Shown here one piece after another: positions 25,635 through 33,976 of a DNA stretch of 64,000 nt; positions within the stretch are counted from its first letter, which is position 1, and each line of letters starts with the position of its first letter. Both the position numbers and the translations under genes were made by a program. The stretch spans positions 1 to 64,000 of the forward strand of contig JAEXIT010000001.1 of the NCBI GenBank assembly GCA_023446155.1. Reading direction: 5' to 3'. The notes under the pieces are model-generated. The model made no database searches. It saw nothing but the letters and a program-made list of their open reading frames with translations, and was not told the DNA's origin. The DNA comes from Bacteroidota bacterium (lineage in GTDB: Bacteria > Bacteroidota > Bacteroidia > Flavobacteriales > Flavobacteriaceae).

Positions 25635-26270
25635 TCAAACGTTCAAATTGAACTTGACAACTTTACCTTTTAACAATTCCGTCGTACCTTTCAGATTATT
25701 CGCGTAGATATGGACATTCCCTAAAAATAAAGTTATAGACTTCAAGGGCACATCAATTTGTTTACTAATAAGGTACAGGTGATAGATATCAGCCGGCAGT
25801 CCTAAACTGGCATCACTACTACGCTGATAGGCGGTCATTATCAAGTTTTGTCCAACTACTTGAAATTGTATAAGCGACAAACAAGGAGATTGACTACTCT
25901 CAACATTAGTTGCGCCAAGAAAAAGAAGATAATTTTTAGAACTCCTCTTTTCTTTGTTTATCTTTTCAATTAGAGCGGGCAACTTTTCAAAGTAGGTAGG
26001 GTAACTGTTAATCAAAATCGGCCCACAATAGTCCCACCAAGAAATTCCTACTTCTCTATATCGCTCTATTAACCTCTCACCTGCAATAAACAAATTAAGT
26101 TCGTCCCTAAGCTTTTTTCTGGCAACAGGATGGTCTTCAAAAATATCAAGTAAATCCCCTTTCGATAACCGCAAATTCTGATTTACCAAAAATTTTATTT
26201 TACCCTTGTTACCTTTCTGAATCTTACCTTGCTCAAGAAGCTTTTGCAGTATTAAATGGTATTTATTCAT
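25635..26270 (-). CDS. Divergent thymidylate synthase homologue
   Basis: The 211 residues align by eye with thymidylate synthase from end to end. The N-terminus MNKYHLILQKLLEQG and the helix LRDELNLFIAGE match the family. SPC places the catalytic Cys at 130, followed by IQFQVV, then YQRSSDASLGLPADI (Arg150, Ser151) and LGNVHIYANN (His187, Tyr189). The Arg pair that binds phosphate from the partner subunit and the N-terminal RTGTGT loop are not recognisable. The base-recognising Asn of LPxN is Asp161 here; in T4 dCMP hydroxymethylase the same position is Asp. It lies between two DUF3945-like genes. Activity on a cytidine nucleotide, or loss of activity, are both possible. Confidence 0.7.
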   Translation of the reverse strand: MNKYHLILQKLLEQGKIQKGNKGKIKFLVNQNLRLSKGDLLDIFEDHPVARKKLRDELNLFIAGERLIERYREVGISWWDYCGPILINSYPTYFEKLPALIEKINKEKRSSKNYLLFLGATNVESSQSPCLSLIQFQVVGQNLIMTAYQRSSDASLGLPADIYHLYLISKQIDVPLKSITLFLGNVHIYANNLKGTTELLKGKVVKFNLNV

Positions 26271-26294
26271 CGCTGTTCCCTTCCTAAAATAAGA

Positions 26295-27173
26295 TTAGAC
26301 CGATGGGGTTCTGCCTTTTCTTGGTCTTTTACCTTCGGGAACTTCCGGCGCCTCTGCTTCTTGCTCAGCAGTTACTCTTCTATTACTCCTTCCGGCGGCT
26401 TGTCCATCTGCATTTTCTCCTGCTCCATTGCCCAGAATTGACGTAGCATTGCCAACGTTGTTCCTGTTAGATAAATCTGGGGCTTCAACACCTTGGCTTT
26501 CTTCCTTTTTGATTGCCGTTCTTCTCCCAAGTGGTTGCTTTTCGCTGTCATAAAAATTGATTGATTTAAACTGTACATCGGCTGAGATATATCTTTTTTC
26601 TTCCTGCTCTCCTTTCAAATACGTTACCTGGGCTAGATTTCCTTTTTGTACAGTCTCCAGCAAATCTCTTTTAAGGTCGTCTTTTTCTAGTTCCTTAATT
26701 GGATGTTGATTTAACTCAGATTCAAGGTTAAATCCATAATTTTCATTGTAAGGTTTAACCTTAAAATTCCCCGCAGTATCTGTATTTTTAAAATCAACTT
26801 TTAGCCAGGCCATATACTCATCACCTTCCTTTGTCGACAGCTTTTTATAAACAGACCTTCCCGACATAAGATTATATGCTTCTCTCAGTGTGATATTGTT
26901 GTTTTTATTGATATAGAAAGTTTGTTTGACATCTTCCTCTCCCTCCTTTTGCAGTTTAACATTGTAATTGTTAAAGAAGTACATATCACTCTCTTTTGAT
27001 TGGCTAAAATTTAGCTCAACCTCCACCGAATCCTTACCAAACGCTTTTGAAAAATCAATTTTAAATCTATCCTCACCAGCACTGACATTATCAGCGATCT
27101 TACTTTTTAGTTCATCGCCAAAACCTGTAAACTTTACCTGATCTTGCAGGTAATCTAAATTACTCTCATTCAT
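26295..27173 (-). CDS. DUF3945-like ICE protein
   Basis: The 292 residues are mostly soluble and charged. A central module (about 95-150) has ITLREAYNLMSGRSVYKKL and AWLKVDFKNTDTAGNFKVK, clearly related to the module in the gene at 24763. A second part (about 165-225) contains LLETVQKGNLAQVTYLKGEQEEKRYISADVQF. The C-terminal 70 residues are low-complexity and basic (GKRPRKGRTPSV). It is the last gene before traN. Its role in the element is unknown; DNA interaction is plausible. Confidence 0.6.
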   Translation of the reverse strand: MNESNLDYLQDQVKFTGFGDELKSKIADNVSAGEDRFKIDFSKAFGKDSVEVELNFSQSKESDMYFFNNYNVKLQKEGEEDVKQTFYINKNNNITLREAYNLMSGRSVYKKLSTKEGDEYMAWLKVDFKNTDTAGNFKVKPYNENYGFNLESELNQHPIKELEKDDLKRDLLETVQKGNLAQVTYLKGEQEEKRYISADVQFKSINFYDSEKQPLGRRTAIKKEESQGVEAPDLSNRNNVGNATSILGNGAGENADGQAAGRSNRRVTAEQEAEAPEVPEGKRPRKGRTPSV

Positions 27174-27227
27174 CTTCTGTCCTTTCTTTAATTTATGATT
27201 ATACCTTATCCATAAGCAATTGACTGA

Positions 27228-28079
27228 TTACTTAAGTGGCCAGGCAGCCACAATCTTTTTATTCTTTAGTTGAATTTCCATGTGCCTTCCACCATTCTTT
27301 TCCATTAATTGAATGGTAAGGTGCTTTTTGTCTGGAATGGTAAACTTAGGAACCGCAACAACCATGATTTCAAATGCTTCCGCATTGATTTTCTGCACTT
27401 CTTGATGTACATACACCGGCATTATCTCTACTTCCTGAGAAGCCGTACGCTTCGACTTTTTTTGGTCTCGGATTAAAAAACGTAGCTGGTCTATATCATA
27501 GCTGATATTTGATCGGTTTTGAAGTTTCATCCTCATATACATAATGTCGTCATGGATAAAAATACCGGTAAGTTCAAACCCAATACTGTTTCTAAAGTCC
27601 TTCATTCCGGAACTTCTTTCCCTAGCGTATAATGCATAATCGGCGTACCTTTTTATTTCGGCTTCATTTAAGGCGTCAGGCGATAGGAATATCGAATTGT
27701 TTTTATAGGGACTAAGCAGCGAAATATTTAAAACTGCCGGTTCTTTAACGTAGTTGACAATAAATGATGTCAGCTTACCGTCAGCAGTAACTACCGACAG
27801 GTTCGTTTCCGTAATCCCTTCTTTACCTGCTTTCACTTGCAAAATATTTTCAGCCCCTTTTGCCTTTTGAGCAAGTAGATCCTTACTACCACGATCTACG
27901 CTGATTATAGCAAAAGGAAAAATAATGTTGCTTGTTTTATTCGACGACACTTCAATTCGATAAGGAGGTATTTCGGTCGCCTTAATTAAGCTTTTGCTCT
28001 GACCAAGGACGGTAAAGCTGTTAAATATGAAAATGAAAACTCCCACTACCATCATCCCTACATTTCTCTCTCTTTTCAT
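27228..28079 (-). CDS. traN: Conjugative transposon protein TraN
   Basis: Bacteroidetes conjugation protein of the DUF4138 family, thought to act in the envelope part of the mating channel. It has 283 residues with a signal peptide (FIFIFNSFTVLGQS). Family blocks include TSNIIFPFAIISVDRGSKDLLAQKA, SFIVNYVKEP, and GFELTGIFIHDDIMYMRMKLQN with NRSNISYDIDQLRF. It lies 23 bp downstream of traM in the transfer operon and is its last tra gene here. In CTnDOT-like elements traO would come next, but it is not here. Confidence 0.9.
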   Translation of the reverse strand: MKRERNVGMMVVGVFIFIFNSFTVLGQSKSLIKATEIPPYRIEVSSNKTSNIIFPFAIISVDRGSKDLLAQKAKGAENILQVKAGKEGITETNLSVVTADGKLTSFIVNYVKEPAVLNISLLSPYKNNSIFLSPDALNEAEIKRYADYALYARERSSGMKDFRNSIGFELTGIFIHDDIMYMRMKLQNRSNISYDIDQLRFLIRDQKKSKRTASQEVEIMPVYVHQEVQKINAEAFEIMVVAVPKFTIPDKKHLTIQLMEKNGGRHMEIQLKNKKIVAAWPLK

Positions 28080-28102
28080 TTCTATTGTGTTTTATATTAG
28101 TA

Positions 28103-29383
28103 TTAATTGGTTAGGCTCTGTTTTTGCTTTTCATCCCTGAGCAAGACCTGATAGCCTGCTTTTACGGTGACTTTTACAAGTTTCACTTTTTTGCTCAACA
28201 AGCTTTTTGCCGCTTCCACACCTGCACCTGCCGCCTGCATTTCCCAAGAGGGATCAAGGGAAGTCAGCCCAACTGTTTGCAGTGATCGGTCAGCGGACTG
28301 TTTGGCAACGTCCCTAGTTATTGCTCCGGGGATATAGATACCATCTAAACCGTCCAGATCAAAAACAGTCAGCTCAACAGGAAAGATGGAATTTCCAAAA
28401 CGAATGTTTTCAATAGATATTCCAAGGCGTTCCCCACTTAGGGAAGCCACACCAAATATGAAATTACCTTTTGGTATAGTAATACCATTTACCTGTACAT
28501 CATTGACAAGTCGTAACTTGATTGTCGAGCCATTTACCAACGTTTGATTTTCGTGTACGACTGCTTTAATGGCATTCTGCTGGTTATCAGCTTCGGCTTC
28601 TTCCAATGAGAAGAAGGCACCATCACCATTATTTTTGTTTCCCTTAATGGACTCCAGTACCGAAGTCGTTACTGTTTGCTTGGGATTTACTACTGGATAG
28701 ACCTGTCCTTTCTTGACCTCTTTATTTTTTCTAAGACGATCCTGTACGCGGTCCGGATGTTGTATATCTAAAATTCGTTCCAACATCCCGTTTAACTGTT
28801 GCATTTCGGGATCTTCGCCATTCGATTGGTTCATCATCTGCATCATTTTCTCCAACCTGTCGACATCATTAGTATTAACCGGAGAGGTAGCCACTTTTGC
28901 CGGATTAAAACTGGATACATGATTATTTTCCGATATGTTTGAGCCATTGGCATTCAATACTCCATTTAGCTCCTCAAGCTTTCGGTAGATCTGCTGCTCA
29001 TTTGGATTATTGCCGTATCTCCCATTTAATGAAGTATTCAGTCCATTATAGCTGCTGTGGCCGTTGTAATAACCAAAATCAGTTTCATTGGTGTTAGATG
29101 GTATTTCCCGATAATTGGGATCATTTTTGACCAGTTCCTGGAACTTCAGCGAATCCTGCTTTGCTTTGTCATAGTAGCCCATCTTATCCATGATCTTATC
29201 ATCCTTTTCACTAGCGTCCGGTAGTTTTAAATTAAAACCTATGGGCTCTTCTTTACCTTTTTCAGAAGCTTCGCTTTTTCCGCCTCCCAATGCCCAAAAG
29301 ATTGCCGTTAGGAATGGTATCACAAGAACTGGTAATACTACCAAGAACCTGCGTTGTCTAATCGCTTTTTTCTCTCTCTCCAT
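28103..29383 (-). CDS. traM: Conjugative transposon protein TraM
   Basis: The protein of 426 residues has one N-terminal membrane helix (FLVVLPVLVIPFLTAIFWALGGG), a Gly/Ser/Asn-rich middle (about 100-190) and a conserved C-terminal periplasmic domain (about 260-420). That domain includes LRLVNDVQVNGITIPKGNFIFG and PGAITRDVAKQSADRSLQ, typical of TraM/VirB10-like proteins. It likely spans the envelope as part of the mating channel. It lies 12 bp after traL. Confidence 0.9.
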   Translation of the reverse strand: MEREKKAIRQRRFLVVLPVLVIPFLTAIFWALGGGKSEASEKGKEEPIGFNLKLPDASEKDDKIMDKMGYYDKAKQDSLKFQELVKNDPNYREIPSNTNETDFGYYNGHSSYNGLNTSLNGRYGNNPNEQQIYRKLEELNGVLNANGSNISENNHVSSFNPAKVATSPVNTNDVDRLEKMMQMMNQSNGEDPEMQQLNGMLERILDIQHPDRVQDRLRKNKEVKKGQVYPVVNPKQTVTTSVLESIKGNKNNGDGAFFSLEEAEADNQQNAIKAVVHENQTLVNGSTIKLRLVNDVQVNGITIPKGNFIFGVASLSGERLGISIENIRFGNSIFPVELTVFDLDGLDGIYIPGAITRDVAKQSADRSLQTVGLTSLDPSWEMQAAGAGVEAAKSLLSKKVKLVKVTVKAGYQVLLRDEKQKQSLTN

Positions 29384-29395
29384 AATCTTTTCTTT

Positions 29396-29728
29396 TTAAT
29401 TTTTGTTCTGTGTGTTGGTATCTCTTTTTTGATAGTGATCAATTTCTCCTGTTCTGGTACTATTCTCTGGCAGTTCAATTCGTTTTACCTTTAATAGTTG
29501 TTTTTCAACAGGGCTATTTATCGCTTGGACAATTAGCAATATGTTATAGGCAGAACCGATTATGACCAGTAGCACCGTTAGAAATATCCAGTTCTTAGCG
29601 GTCATTTCTGCTGTGGCAATTTTCATCCACTTTACCCACCATTCTTTTAAATGGTCGTAACCAATAGTAAACACTCCCGGTTGTTCGGGTGCTATACTTT
29701 TATTCTTTCTTTTAAATAGCCTTGTCAT
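29396..29728 (-). CDS. traL: TraL-like conjugation protein
   Basis: A small protein of 110 residues with a basic N-terminus, a single membrane helix (NWIFLTVLLVIIGSAYNILLIVQAI) and a hydrophilic C-terminal tail. Position between traK and traM, one base from the traK stop region, matches TraL of Bacteroidetes elements. Sequence conservation of TraL is low, so the call relies partly on order. Confidence 0.7.
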   Translation of the reverse strand: MTRLFKRKNKSIAPEQPGVFTIGYDHLKEWWVKWMKIATAEMTAKNWIFLTVLLVIIGSAYNILLIVQAINSPVEKQLLKVKRIELPENSTRTGEIDHYQKRDTNTQNKN

Positions 29729-29729
29729 A

Positions 29730-30353
29730 CTATTGCTTTCTTAATTCGGTTTTCAAGTCCCTGTTTTCAATCGTAGCCCATTTTTCAATCAAAAAACCAT
29801 GCGGATTATTATCGCTACGCCCAACATTTCGCAGCGCTCCTTCTGTTGTCAGACTTCTGGTTGTTATACTTGTTGGTCTTATGATCTGCTGCGTGGCATA
29901 GCACCTAAACAGATAAGGGTAATCGCTAATATTCACTACCACACTATCAATAGTGATGGTCTGGTTAACATTGCCTGAAATCAATGCCGAATAGTAACCA
30001 GTTTCCTTTAGATCGTCATAAACCCTTTTAACACTTCCATCGGACAGATAGAGCGCTTTTTTGATAGTAGCCGTTATTGCCTTATCATCTGGGTCAAGCG
30101 TAAAAAATAAGCTGTGAAACGTTTTTACGTGATCACGTGCTTCTACCGGAATATTATCCTTTCTATCTGCCGCAAATGCTTCCAAAGCCTTTCCGTTGGA
30201 TAGGATATACACTTTTTGTTGCATTTCGCTTACAAGGGCAACACTTTTGTAGATACTGAAGCAAGTAATGGAACCGCAAGTGACAATCATTATCAAGGCG
30301 AAGGTTCGCATCTGACGAAAGGCTGTGTCGATATTTTTCATTTTCCTGAACAT
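29730..30353 (-). CDS. traK: Conjugative transposon protein TraK
   Basis: TraK is related to the VirB8 group of channel proteins, with a short cytoplasmic part, one membrane helix and a periplasmic domain. The 207 residues start MFRKMKNIDTAFRQMRTF, the family-typical N-terminus. The helix is FALIMIVTCGSITCFSIY, and periplasmic blocks are FFTLDPDD and NPHGFLIEKWATIENRDL. The open frame extends upstream to 30491, but those residues overlap traJ out of frame, so the ATG at 30353 was chosen. Confidence 0.9.
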   Translation of the reverse strand: MFRKMKNIDTAFRQMRTFALIMIVTCGSITCFSIYKSVALVSEMQQKVYILSNGKALEAFAADRKDNIPVEARDHVKTFHSLFFTLDPDDKAITATIKKALYLSDGSVKRVYDDLKETGYYSALISGNVNQTITIDSVVVNISDYPYLFRCYATQQIIRPTSITTRSLTTEGALRNVGRSDNNPHGFLIEKWATIENRDLKTELRKQ

Positions 30354-30363
30354 ATCCCAAATT

Positions 30364-31563
30364 TTAGTTTCCTTTGAGCCTATCTTTATTATAACTTGAA
30401 AAGTTATCCTTGTCGTTAAAATATGGAGAAATACTGCCATAAGTTGCCATATCATTCTGCACCCTATTAACAGCATTCCCCAAAGCATCACCAGCTATTC
30501 CTGTGGCCTGCTGCCCTGTACTGACCGCACTACGAGAAGAGCTATTGAACATAGAAGTCATTTTTTGTGTCAATGCACTTCCACCGGCATGTACGATATA
30601 ATTAGCCACCGACGGTACCGTAAAATAGCCCACTATTCCAATGATCATAAAGATTAGATAGCCCATGTCTGTCCTGCTAAAAAAGGTATCGCCTTGCTGA
30701 GCTATCTGACCAATATCCAGTTTCAGCATATTCTCCTGTATTTTACCGATGATACTACCAAATATATTGGCAACCGGCAACCACAGAAAAACATTGATGT
30801 ACCTTGCCAGCCATACTGTTAGTGTATGTTGGAATCCATCAAAAACGGCCAAACCAAAAACAATCGGCCCAAGTATGGCCAATACTACCAGTTGAAATGT
30901 TCTAAGGGTATCGATACATAGTGCCGCTGCTTCGAACATAACTCTCAAAACCTCACTCATCCACTCTTTTACCGAGTTTCGGAATTTGTACATCTGCTTA
31001 TCCATCGAGAATTCCAGATCAACAGCCAGACCATCCAAAAATCCTTCACTCTGTCCAACACGTTCGGGGTATGTGTACTTCACCCATTTGTCACGGTCAC
31101 CCGATCCTGTCTCGCCCACATACATCTTCCATTTGTCCGTATTCTTGATCGCCCTTTCCTTTTCGAGCAGTAAGGTTGCAATTGCCCTGTTGGAACCATC
31201 CATCATGGCAGCGGTCCCCGTAACTGTTGGCTTCATTACACCGTTGATGATAGCCAGCACACTTGGAAAGATGGCAATACATAGGCCGATAGCAAACGGT
31301 CTGAAAAGTGGATAAAAGTCAATCGGCTCCGCATTGGCCAGATGCCGCCAGACCCTGGCTGCGATGTACCATAATGCGGCAAAACCTGCCAAGCCCTGAC
31401 CTACCCCAATAAGCTGGCTACACAATGGTATCATATCATCATATAACTGCTCCAGTACACTGTGCAAACTTCCAATCTCACTTGCTACGCCCGAAGCATA
31501 GCTGCTTATCGGTAAAACTAAAAACACTGCCACCACCAAGGCAGTCCAAATCCCTCTCTCCAT
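30364..31563 (-). CDS. traJ: Conjugative transposon protein TraJ
   Basis: Polytopic inner-membrane protein of the mating channel, comparable in role to VirB6. The 399 residues carry a signal-like first helix, then at least five hydrophobic segments, including LIGVGQGLAGFAALWYIAARVW, FAIGLCIAIFPSVLAIINGV and LAILGPIVFGLAVFDGF. The block WLARYINVFLWLPVANIFGSIIGKIQ is family-typical. It lies 10 bp before traK and 7 bp after the TraI-like gene. Confidence 0.92.
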   Translation of the reverse strand: MERGIWTALVVAVFLVLPISSYASGVASEIGSLHSVLEQLYDDMIPLCSQLIGVGQGLAGFAALWYIAARVWRHLANAEPIDFYPLFRPFAIGLCIAIFPSVLAIINGVMKPTVTGTAAMMDGSNRAIATLLLEKERAIKNTDKWKMYVGETGSGDRDKWVKYTYPERVGQSEGFLDGLAVDLEFSMDKQMYKFRNSVKEWMSEVLRVMFEAAALCIDTLRTFQLVVLAILGPIVFGLAVFDGFQHTLTVWLARYINVFLWLPVANIFGSIIGKIQENMLKLDIGQIAQQGDTFFSRTDMGYLIFMIIGIVGYFTVPSVANYIVHAGGSALTQKMTSMFNSSSRSAVSTGQQATGIAGDALGNAVNRVQNDMATYGSISPYFNDKDNFSSYNKDRLKGN

Positions 31564-31570
31564 ATCTCCG

Positions 31571-32200
31571 TTAATTATTTAGCCCATAAACTTTTTTCAC
31601 ACTTTGGGCATCCTTTTTCTCCTTAGCGCGCTGCAGGGAAAGAACTGATGTATTCTGATTGAATTGGCGAAGGAAGTCCAGTTTTCCCTCCATGTCTTTT
31701 GAAATATCATCGATGGCTCTTAACCTTTCATCATCGCTCATCCTGAGCTTACCAGCAGTAACAATCGTGGTGAGCTCATCAAGATTTCTAAGACTTTCCC
31801 TGAAAAGATTATCATAGACCTTTCCTAAATAACCGATTTCCTTTATCGAAAAATTCTCATCTGACCTGAAACGGTTATACGCACTTTTATACTCCCTTAC
31901 CAATAATATCTGGTAATTGACGATATCCCCGACCCTTCTATAGTTTCGAACAGTGGGACTGACCTCCATCAAACCGTCAAGAAAAACCTTATGGATACTG
32001 AAGTTTCCCTGCGAAATTCCCTTGATCGTATTGTAACCGCCAGAAAGCACCTGATAGCCTTTTTTCATATCGCTCAATATCTGCTTGAATTGTGCCAGTT
32101 TTTCGATATTAAGTGCCAGCTGTGCACTTTCAGCAACCTGAGCCTTCGTTTTTACCATACCGGTCAAAACCAGGCACATCATACAAAATATCCTCTTCAT
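31571..32200 (-). CDS. TraI-like secreted conjugation protein, paralogue 3
   Basis: The 209 residues have a signal peptide (FCMMCLVLTGMVKTKAQ) and an otherwise helical, coiled-coil-like body. It shares a C-terminal pattern with the genes at 32205 and 33282: NFSIKEIGYLGKVYDNLFRESLRNLDEL, MSDDERLRAIDDIS, and an ending LSLQRAKEKKDAQSVKKVYGLN. Relatives are annotated as TraI or as TerB-family in Bacteroidetes elements. It is probably a periplasmic channel component, perhaps comparable to VirB5, but this is inferred from position. Confidence 0.7.
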   Translation of the reverse strand: MKRIFCMMCLVLTGMVKTKAQVAESAQLALNIEKLAQFKQILSDMKKGYQVLSGGYNTIKGISQGNFSIHKVFLDGLMEVSPTVRNYRRVGDIVNYQILLVREYKSAYNRFRSDENFSIKEIGYLGKVYDNLFRESLRNLDELTTIVTAGKLRMSDDERLRAIDDISKDMEGKLDFLRQFNQNTSVLSLQRAKEKKDAQSVKKVYGLNN

Positions 32201-32204
32201 CCTT

Positions 32205-32852
32205 TCACTGATTTATGCCGTGCTGAGCGCGGCTGTTTTGAACTTCTTTTTGATCCTTTGATCTTGCTACATGCAACATTTTATTACTATTGCTAAAGCT
32301 TTGGTAAAAACCATAATGCTGCTGCATATCCATATATATCTGATCGATCCTATTGATCCGTTGCTCATCGGTCATCTCCAGCGTGTAATCGCTAACGACT
32401 GCCAGAAGTTCTCCGATAGTCTTTTCGCACGCTGTGATCAATCGCGAATATACTCCAGTAATGTAATCTCGATCAGTTGTTGTGAAAGCATTACTTTGAT
32501 TGATTCCTGTCCTGATCTGTCCATAACCGTTGCTAATTCGTATCTGTAGATCAATGATCTCCGATATCCTATGGTAGCTTCTGATCTTAGGGTTAACATT
32601 CTTTAAAGAGGTAAAATAATCCTCATGGAGGTTGAACTCGCCCCTCGAAAGATCACCAATTGTATTCAAACCTTCTTTAGCAATCTTGTACCCGTCCCTA
32701 GCAAAATCGGCGTAAACCCTTAGAGCGGCAATCTGCTGTATCAAGTATTTTTTCTGGGTTGATTTTTGGTTGAACCATTCGCTCCAAGTCTGTGCTTTTG
32801 TTCCATGATTAGACAATAGCATTATCAGTAATACTAAGAATATCTTTTTCAT
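32205..32852 (-). CDS. TraI-like secreted conjugation protein, paralogue 2
   Basis: The 215 residues have a signal peptide (FLVLLIMLLSNHGTKAQ) and a helical body. The pattern shared with its two neighbours is visible in TTDRDYITGVYSRLITACEKTIGEL, LEMTDEQRINRIDQIYMDMQ and the ending HVARSKDQKEVQNSRAQHGI. It is the most divergent of the three copies. Four bases separate it from the next copy, so the genes are surely co-transcribed. Confidence 0.7.
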   Translation of the reverse strand: MKKIFLVLLIMLLSNHGTKAQTWSEWFNQKSTQKKYLIQQIAALRVYADFARDGYKIAKEGLNTIGDLSRGEFNLHEDYFTSLKNVNPKIRSYHRISEIIDLQIRISNGYGQIRTGINQSNAFTTTDRDYITGVYSRLITACEKTIGELLAVVSDYTLEMTDEQRINRIDQIYMDMQQHYGFYQSFSNSNKMLHVARSKDQKEVQNSRAQHGINQ

Positions 32853-32855
32853 ATC

Positions 32856-33281
32856 TTAAAAATTATTTTTTCGTCCGACCTTCATTTTCCCTTTAGCCAT
32901 TGCCATTACCTCTTTAAAAGCTGGTAATGAAGAAGCCGATTCGCCTTTAAAATGTATCTCCTTCAGATTAGTTCCATAGCGCGAGTTGCGGTTCACCTGC
33001 ATTTCAGTAATATTAAAAGCATGGCCGTTGTACTTTACCTTCATGTAAGCCTCAGTATAAGGCCTATTTTCTCCATTGTATTCAAGGTATGTTCTTAACG
33101 AAATTTCATTGGCCAGTCCCTTCTCAAGCCCCAATAGCGAGGCTTCGAGATACCTGTTGATACTATCCCGGAGGCTGCCATTAAATCCGCCGTTGGTCTG
33201 GAATGCCGATACATCATATCCCGCTGTTTTTAGTCTATCTATCAGCATTTCCAATGCTCTTTGTATATTTCCCATGTTCAT
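32856..33281 (-). CDS. Hypothetical protein inside the tra operon
   Basis: Not recognised. The 141 residues have no signal peptide or membrane helix, so it is probably cytoplasmic. The N-terminal third looks helical (IQRALEMLIDRLKTAG), and the rest, with AYMKVKYNGHAFNITEMQVNRNSRYGT, looks like beta strands. It ends in a basic tail (KGKMKVGRKNNF). Placed between traI and its paralogue with no spacing, it is co-translated with them. A regulatory or DNA-processing role is possible, but nothing in the sequence shows it. Confidence 0.6.
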   Translation of the reverse strand: MNMGNIQRALEMLIDRLKTAGYDVSAFQTNGGFNGSLRDSINRYLEASLLGLEKGLANEISLRTYLEYNGENRPYTEAYMKVKYNGHAFNITEMQVNRNSRYGTNLKEIHFKGESASSLPAFKEVMAMAKGKMKVGRKNNF

Positions 33282-33965
33282 TTATTCTAATCCATATAAT
33301 CTTTGTACATGCTGTTTTTCTTTCAAAGTTTTCAATCGCTGCATACTTAGAAGCGCATTTTGGCGATTGAATAACTGTAGATCATTGTAGTTTTCTTCTA
33401 CTCTATCGGCAGCACTATTTATAATCTCCAATCGCTTTGCATCACTCATCGTCGTGGTAAACGACTGCACTATTCCTGTAATCTGCGTTATATTCTTTAA
33501 GCTTTCACTTAAAATGCCGGAGTACACTTCGCCCATATAGGTAATCTCCTTTACCGTAAAATTGTCATCCTGATTAAGTAGTCCCCATACCCTATTGTAC
33601 TCCTGCACCATTTTGAGCTGTTTTTGCATGATCTCCCGGATTCGTTGGTAGTAACTGATAATACTTTTTACTTTATGCAGTTCTTCATAGTATGCTTTGT
33701 ACTGTTCCTTTTGCTTTTCAGTCCAATCCGCTATCTCCCTTAACTTCAGTTTAGAGAGTGTATTTTCAATGGTTTTCTGCGCATTTTGCAGCCAAATTAC
33801 CTTGTTCTGTTCCCTTTGGATTTTAAGGTCGATAGCCTTGATCGCCCGGGCTACCGCCGAACCGAAAAGACCAAAAAGTCCGGAAGCGGCATGAACCGGT
33901 TGAACTGGTACTATTGTCGTGGCGAGGATCAGAGCGACCAGCCACATACTGATTAACTTCTTCAT
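33282..33965 (-). CDS. traI: Conjugative transposon protein TraI
   Basis: Secreted protein of 227 residues with a signal peptide ending VQPVHAA and a long coiled-coil body (about 40-140). The C-terminal block NFTVKEITYMGEVYSGILSESLKNI and the ending LSMQRLKTLKEKQHVQRLYGLE are shared with two paralogues further down the operon. It lies directly after traG, the usual place of traI (before traJ) in Bacteroidetes elements. This family has no relation to the F-plasmid relaxase of the same name. Confidence 0.85.
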   Translation of the reverse strand: MKKLISMWLVALILATTIVPVQPVHAASGLFGLFGSAVARAIKAIDLKIQREQNKVIWLQNAQKTIENTLSKLKLREIADWTEKQKEQYKAYYEELHKVKSIISYYQRIREIMQKQLKMVQEYNRVWGLLNQDDNFTVKEITYMGEVYSGILSESLKNITQITGIVQSFTTTMSDAKRLEIINSAADRVEENYNDLQLFNRQNALLSMQRLKTLKEKQHVQRLYGLE

Positions 33966-33976
33966 ACTTTTTCGTT

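Noticed and set aside
30354..30491. N-terminal extension of traK
   Set aside because: These codons overlap the end of traJ in another frame; MFRKMKN at 30353 matches the family start.
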